Part shown: positions 7,107-9,274 of the stretch, piece by piece
How positions within the stretch are numbered: position 1 is the first letter of the stretch
Layout: each line of letters begins with the position of its first letter
From: an uncultured Phascolarctobacterium sp.
GTDB taxonomy: Bacteria; Bacillota; Negativicutes; Acidaminococcales; Acidaminococcaceae
Direction: 5' to 3'
NCBI GenBank assembly: GCA_934234275.1
Contig: CAKQHU010000044.1
Location: 1-9,274 of the forward strand
DNA length: 9,274 nucleotides
Position numbers and translations under genes: made by a program
Notes under the pieces: generated by a model
Database searches by the model: none
Told to the model about the DNA's origin: nothing
Seen by the model: only the letters and a program-made list of their open reading frames with translations

Positions 7107-7177
7107 ATAAGGTGCTTGACACCTTATTCGCACCTTATTTTGAAAAATTACCTGAGATTAAAGGCTATAAGCAGTAA
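7103..7177 (+). CDS. Possible 24-aa ORF coupled to the rloB-like gene
   Basis: ATG at 7103 overlaps the rloB-like stop codon as ATGA, and the frame reads 24 codons (MNKVLDTLFAPYFEKLP...) to TAA at 7175-7177. It could be a true small protein, the stub of a truncated third gene, or chance. The ribosome binding site is weak (GAAAGA at about 7092-7097). The same bases also form a hairpin at 7106-7128. Confidence 0.3.
   Translation: MNKVLDTLFAPYFEKLPEIKGYKQ
7106..7140 (+). terminator. Hairpin after the rloB-like gene, possible weak terminator
   Basis: AATAAGGTG (7106-7114) and CACCTTATT (7120-7128) form a perfect 9-bp stem with a 5-nt loop. A second copy of CACCTTATT follows at 7131-7139 and could compete for the same arm. 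The T-rich tail is short, so termination would be weak; the alternating pairing is unusual. Confidence 0.45.
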
Positions 7178-7286
7178 TTTATCTGACGATTTATCGCTGC
7201 CTTTAAACTTCGGAAACGCAGTTATATCAAGGATTTCAGCTGTTTAAGGGTGATGAGACTATATAAGGATAAGGACTGATTTATCG
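7158..7286. repeat. Repeat-rich noncoding end of the cassette
   Basis: TTAAAGGC (7158-7165) and GCCTTTAA (7199-7206) are perfect inverted arms. Inside them GCAG (7171-7174) and CTGC (7197-7200) offer alternative pairing. ATTTATC occurs at 7177-7183 and 7189-7195 (12 bp apart) and again at 7279-7285, within the longer GATTTATCG repeat (7188-7196 and 7278-7286) just 2 bp before the right flanking repeat. These could be recombinase binding sites at the element end. No gene is seen here. Confidence 0.4.
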
Positions 7287-7288
7287 AA

Positions 7289-7422
7289 CTCCTAAGCGGT
7301 AGGTCGCCAGTTCGATTCTGGCTGGGATCACCAAAAGAATAAGATTGCCGTACATGCTTACCCGAGAGGAAAAGTCGCCAGTCCGATTCCACACTTGCGG
7401 GTACGCGTGGCCGGGATCACCA
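7289..7422 (+). repeat. Direct repeat copy 2 (attR-like)
   Basis: Second copy of the 134-bp repeat at 4930-5063. It begins with the tRNA-Arg anticodon loop and contains the 3' half of the tRNA (7289-7333, with T at 7323), the spacer and the interrupted tRNA 3' remnant ending in ACCA. The sequence before 7289 bears no similarity to the tRNA 5' half, so this copy is a displaced fragment and not a functional tRNA. Confidence 0.93.
7374..7422 (+). pseudogene. Interrupted tRNA-Arg 3' remnant (copy 2)
   Basis: Same layout as 5015-5063: a T-arm segment (7374-7389), an 18-nt insert (7390-7407), then the acceptor end with an intact CCA (to 7422). A terminator follows within 10 bp, as for a tRNA transcript end. 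Confidence 0.65.
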
Positions 7423-7430
7423 TAAGAAAA

Positions 7431-7465
7431 AGCTGTTTCCATGTTTGTGTGGAAACAGCTTTTTT
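7431..7465. terminator. Bidirectional rho-independent terminator
   Basis: AGCTGTTTCCA (7431-7441) and TGGAAACAGCT (7450-7460) form a perfect 11-bp stem with an 8-nt loop. T runs follow on the plus strand (7460-7465), and an A run precedes on the left (7427-7431), so it can serve both the tRNA-side transcript and the convergent thioesterase gene. Before the cassette inserted it was probably the native terminator of the tRNA locus. Confidence 0.9.
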
Positions 7466-7499
7466 AGCTTTCAGTATTCTCTTTTTTGTCTTATTGAGC

Positions 7500-7883
7500 T
7501 TACTTATTCACCTTCGCCATAAACTTTTCATTGTCAATAATAAAACGCTCGTGCGTACCCTTACCGATAACACCCTTGCTGTCCGCAGCACTCACCTCAA
7601 AGGTCAGCTTGCGTCCGTCAACCGCAGTCAGTTTAGCGGTAGCGGTAACACTGTCGCCCATAGCGGTAGCGCGGTCATGCGTAATATTCAGGCTGATGCC
7701 TACAGTGCCGCTGCCCTCCTCCAGATGAGCGTTGACTGCGGCGCAGGCAGCCTCCTCCATCAGTGCGCACATAGCGGGAGTGGCAAAAACAGCCAAAGAG
7801 CCGCTTTTCATAGTAGCAGCAATATTAGCCTCGGTTACGGTTACGTTAGCGGTGCCGGTAAGTCCGGTATGTAAATTTGTCAT
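7500..7883 (-). CDS. FlK-like hotdog-fold acyl-CoA thioesterase
   Basis: 127 aa, the normal length for this single-domain family. It hydrolyses acyl-CoA thioesters in the cytoplasm. The sequence follows the FlK/COG5496 pattern: SGSLAVFATPAMCALMEEAA (27-46), GTVGISLNITHD (59-70), VDGRKLTFEV (88-97) and GKGTHERFII (107-116). T35, E43 and H69 have the same spacing as Thr42, Glu50 and His76, the catalytic residues of fluoroacetyl-CoA thioesterase FlK. Most family members are not known to act on fluoroacetyl-CoA, so the substrate remains open. The ribosome binding site GAGGG sits about 8 nt upstream on the minus strand. Expression comes from a well-formed minus-strand promoter at 7923-7951 and ends at the bidirectional terminator. 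The long plus-strand frame opposite this gene is a shadow. Confidence 0.92.
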   Translation of the reverse strand: MTNLHTGLTGTANVTVTEANIAATMKSGSLAVFATPAMCALMEEAACAAVNAHLEEGSGTVGISLNITHDRATAMGDSVTATAKLTAVDGRKLTFEVSAADSKGVIGKGTHERFIIDNEKFMAKVNK

Positions 7884-7922
7884 GCTTAATACCCTCTTTC
7901 AATAATCAAATCATACGCTTAT

Positions 7923-7951
7923 ATCATAAAGTATTATCGTTCTGCTGACAA
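7923..7951 (-). promoter_or_regulatory. Promoter of the thioesterase gene
   Basis: On the minus strand TTGTCA (7951-7946) and TATGAT (7928-7923) are spaced by 17 bp, giving a transcript start near 7916 and a leader of about 33 nt. Confidence 0.7.
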
Positions 7952-7994
7952 GTCCTAAATGCAAGGATAAGAATTTTTTGCCTATATATGGCAG

Positions 7995-8023
7995 GAATTG
8001 TTTCCCAAGCGCCGAATTATAAT
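7995..8023 (+). promoter_or_regulatory. Probable promoter of the DUF190 gene
   Basis: A perfect TATAAT lies at 8018-8023. The best 17-bp-spaced partner is GAATTG (7995-8000), while the better-looking TTGTTT (7998-8003) is only 14 bp away, so the -35 is unclear. A small TGCC/GGCA inverted repeat lies just upstream (about 7979-7993). The leader would be about 35 nt. Confidence 0.5.
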
Positions 8024-8063
8024 AATATAAGAAAATTGCAATGATGGCTGGAGGTGTAGAACC

Positions 8064-8492
8064 ATGGCTTTAGAATTTAACAAAACCTCGTATTTAAAGA
8101 TTTATACAGGCGAGGATGTTCTCTTTGAGGATATCCCGCTTTATAAAGCAATTCTGCGTGAAGCGCGCTCCTTAGGCCTTGCCGGCGGTACTGTTATCAA
8201 GGGTATTGAAGGCTATGCCAGCAAGGTGCGCGGTGTCGGCCGGGCGGTCAGCACATTTATCAGCGGCAATGCCAATTTCCCGGTTATTGTGGAGCTGGTA
8301 GATAAAAAGGAAAACCTCGAAAAGATTCTGCCGTTTCTGGAAAAGAATGCAACCCATGCCTTAGTGGTGATGGGTGAGGCTGATTATCTGGTAACCGATT
8401 TTATGCGTAAGTCGGCAGAAGGCTACAAGGATATCAACAACGGCTCGCCGCAGCCAAGCTACCTGCGCAAGCAGCAGGAACAACAGCAATAA
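8064..8492 (+). CDS. DUF190 family protein (PII-like fold)
   Basis: 142 aa; GGAGGTG at 8050-8056 gives a 9-nt spacer to the ATG. Residues 10-110 match the DUF190 pattern: LKIYTGEDVLFEDIPLYKAI (11-30), REARSLGLAGGTVIKGIEGY (32-51), a variable loop, FPVIVELVDKKENLEKILPF (72-91), and a last strand ALVVMGEADY. Family members have a ferredoxin-like fold related to PII signal proteins and are often found near CrcB-type fluoride exporters, but no exporter is in this window. The tail is Gln-rich (RKQQEQQQ) and probably disordered. It is divergent from the thioesterase gene and ends at its own terminator. Biochemical function is unknown. Confidence 0.9.
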   Translation: MALEFNKTSYLKIYTGEDVLFEDIPLYKAILREARSLGLAGGTVIKGIEGYASKVRGVGRAVSTFISGNANFPVIVELVDKKENLEKILPFLEKNATHALVVMGEADYLVTDFMRKSAEGYKDINNGSPQPSYLRKQQEQQQ

Positions 8493-8498
8493 GCTGAT

Positions 8499-8532
8499 AA
8501 ACCGCAGTAAAAATTGAAGCTGCGGTTTTTTT
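8499..8532 (+). terminator. Rho-independent terminator of the DUF190 gene
   Basis: AAACCGCAG (8499-8507) and CTGCGGTTT (8520-8528) form a perfect 9-bp stem with a 12-nt loop, followed by further T residues to 8532. Confidence 0.88.
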
Positions 8533-8558
8533 ATGGGAGATGACGAGGAGGAGAATTT

Positions 8559-9274
8559 ATGTATGATGTTGCCATTATTGGTGGCGGTCCTGCCGCAATT
8601 TTTGCCGCCTATGAGTTTGTGCTGAAGTATCCGCAGCTGAAGGTTATTATGCTGGAGGCCGGCAATACGATTGAAAAGCGCTTCTGCCCGTTGGCAGCCA
8701 AGAAGGTTGATCACTGCATTAACTGCAGCCCCTGCAGCATTATGCGCGGCTTTGGCGGTGCCGGTGCTTTTTCGGACGGCAAATATAATTTTACGACGGA
8801 ATTCGGCGGCTGGCTGAACGAATATCTGCCGGAGGACAAGGTTATCGAGCTGATTGATTATGTTGATGAGCTGAATTGCCGTCATGGTGCTCCCGGTGAA
8901 TATTTTTCTACCAAGAACAGCAAAATAGGCGTGCAGGCGTTGAAATACGACCTGCATCTGCTGAACGCCAAGGTGCGCCATCTGGGTACGGAAAATAATC
9001 TGGTGATTATGGAAAACATCCATAAGTTTTTGGAGGATAAAATTGAAATCCGCTGCAATACCGCAGTTGAGGAAATCTGCCGTCAGGAGGACGGAACCTT
9101 TGTGCTGGAGCTGAACAAGGGCGATAAGGTTGCCTGCAAGTATCTGATTGCCGCTCCCGGCCGCGCCGGTGCGGAATGGTACACAGAGCAGTGCGCCAAG
9201 ATGGGCCTTGATTTTATCAACAATCAGGTGGATATCGGCGTGCGCGTGGAGGTACCGGCAGAAGTGTTCAAGCA
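8559..9274 (+). CDS. FAD-dependent dehydrogenase, COG2509-like (3' end outside window)
   Basis: The frame is open from the ATG at 8559 to the window edge (238 codons plus two bases). AGGAGG (8546-8551) lies 7 nt before the start. The N-terminus is an FAD-binding Rossmann motif, MYDVAIIGGGPAAIFAAYE (1-19), with the ribose-binding glutamate E33 at the end of strand 2 (KVIMLEAG). A cysteine cluster C53-x2-C56-x2-C59 precedes IMRGFGGAGAFSDGK (61-75) and the conserved TEFGGWLNEYL (80-90). This order is typical of the uncharacterised COG2509 FAD-dependent dehydrogenases. Later, YLIAAPGRAG marks the second part of the FAD site. The cysteines could bind a metal or act in redox chemistry; this is inference. 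Substrate unknown. No promoter was found between the DUF190 terminator and the start, so some read-through is possible. Confidence 0.9.
   Translation, partial: MYDVAIIGGGPAAIFAAYEFVLKYPQLKVIMLEAGNTIEKRFCPLAAKKVDHCINCSPCSIMRGFGGAGAFSDGKYNFTTEFGGWLNEYLPEDKVIELIDYVDELNCRHGAPGEYFSTKNSKIGVQALKYDLHLLNAKVRHLGTENNLVIMENIHKFLEDKIEIRCNTAVEEICRQEDGTFVLELNKGDKVACKYLIAAPGRAGAEWYTEQCAKMGLDFINNQVDIGVRVEVPAEVFK

Larger units (their letters stand above)
4930..7422. mobile_element. Integrated cassette at tRNA-Arg carrying an RloAB-like pair
   Basis: Two 134-bp direct repeats bracket a segment that is visibly more AT-rich than the flanking genes. The boundary in the anticodon loop of a tRNA gene, with the complete tRNA at one end and a displaced 3' fragment at the other, is the usual footprint of tyrosine-recombinase integration. 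One repeat plus the cassette is 2359 bp. No integrase, excisionase or replication gene is visible, so the element is either a decayed island, one mobilised in trans, or a duplication that captured foreign genes. Direct evidence is the repeat and the gene content; the integration mechanism is inferred. Confidence 0.75.

Noticed and set aside
7289..7333. Second tRNA-Arg gene
   Set aside because: Only the part from the anticodon loop onward is present; no acceptor 5' strand or D arm precedes it.
7395..7874. Plus-strand 159-codon frame opposite the thioesterase
   Set aside because: The minus strand encodes a full FlK-like thioesterase with promoter and ribosome binding site; the plus frame starts inside the repeat and crosses a terminator.
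7884..8063. Fluoride riboswitch between the thioesterase and DUF190 genes
   Set aside because: No segment shows the conserved crcB-motif pseudoknot pattern; only a short TGCC/GGCA inverted repeat and promoters are seen.

Overview
The window looks like a chromosomal stretch of a low-to-mid GC Firmicute. The protein sequences and the strong AGGAGG-type ribosome binding sites suggest a Negativicute, perhaps near the Acidaminococcaceae; this placement is inferred from general resemblance and is low confidence. Nine protein genes (two cut by the window edges), one tRNA, and a short coupled ORF of doubtful status can be supported.

Left part (1-4801): a polyphosphate operon, with a Ppx/GppA-HD protein (start lies upstream of the window) overlapping ppk1 in a TGATG junction. 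Then come two small proteins of unknown function. The first has a near-consensus promoter (TTGATA-17-TATAAT) and a strong terminator; the second has a strong Shine-Dalgarno that moves its start to 4190.

Centre (4817-7465): a tRNA-Arg(CCT) gene with its own promoter, followed by an AT-richer inserted cassette. A 134-bp direct repeat (128/134 identical by my alignment) begins at the first base of the tRNA anticodon loop (4930) and recurs at 7289, so the cassette sits between what look like attachment-site repeats. It holds two overlapping genes: an OLD/AAA15-type ATPase (RloA-like) and an RloB-family protein with TOPRIM-like acidic motifs. This ATPase-plus-nuclease pair resembles RloAB and, in layout, the PARIS (AriA/AriB) anti-phage system. 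It has its own promoter with a palindrome over the -10 box. No integrase is present. A 24-codon ORF is coupled to the end of the rloB-like gene, and the remaining noncoding tail is rich in short repeats.

Right part (7500-9274): back in backbone-like sequence, a FlK-type hotdog thioesterase on the minus strand and a DUF190 protein are divergently transcribed from a shared 180-bp intergenic region. They are followed by the start of a COG2509-type FAD-dependent dehydrogenase that runs off the window.

The most interesting unit is the compact, integrase-less, tRNA-flanked RloAB-like cassette, together with the odd tRNA-like 3' remnant carried inside each flanking repeat.
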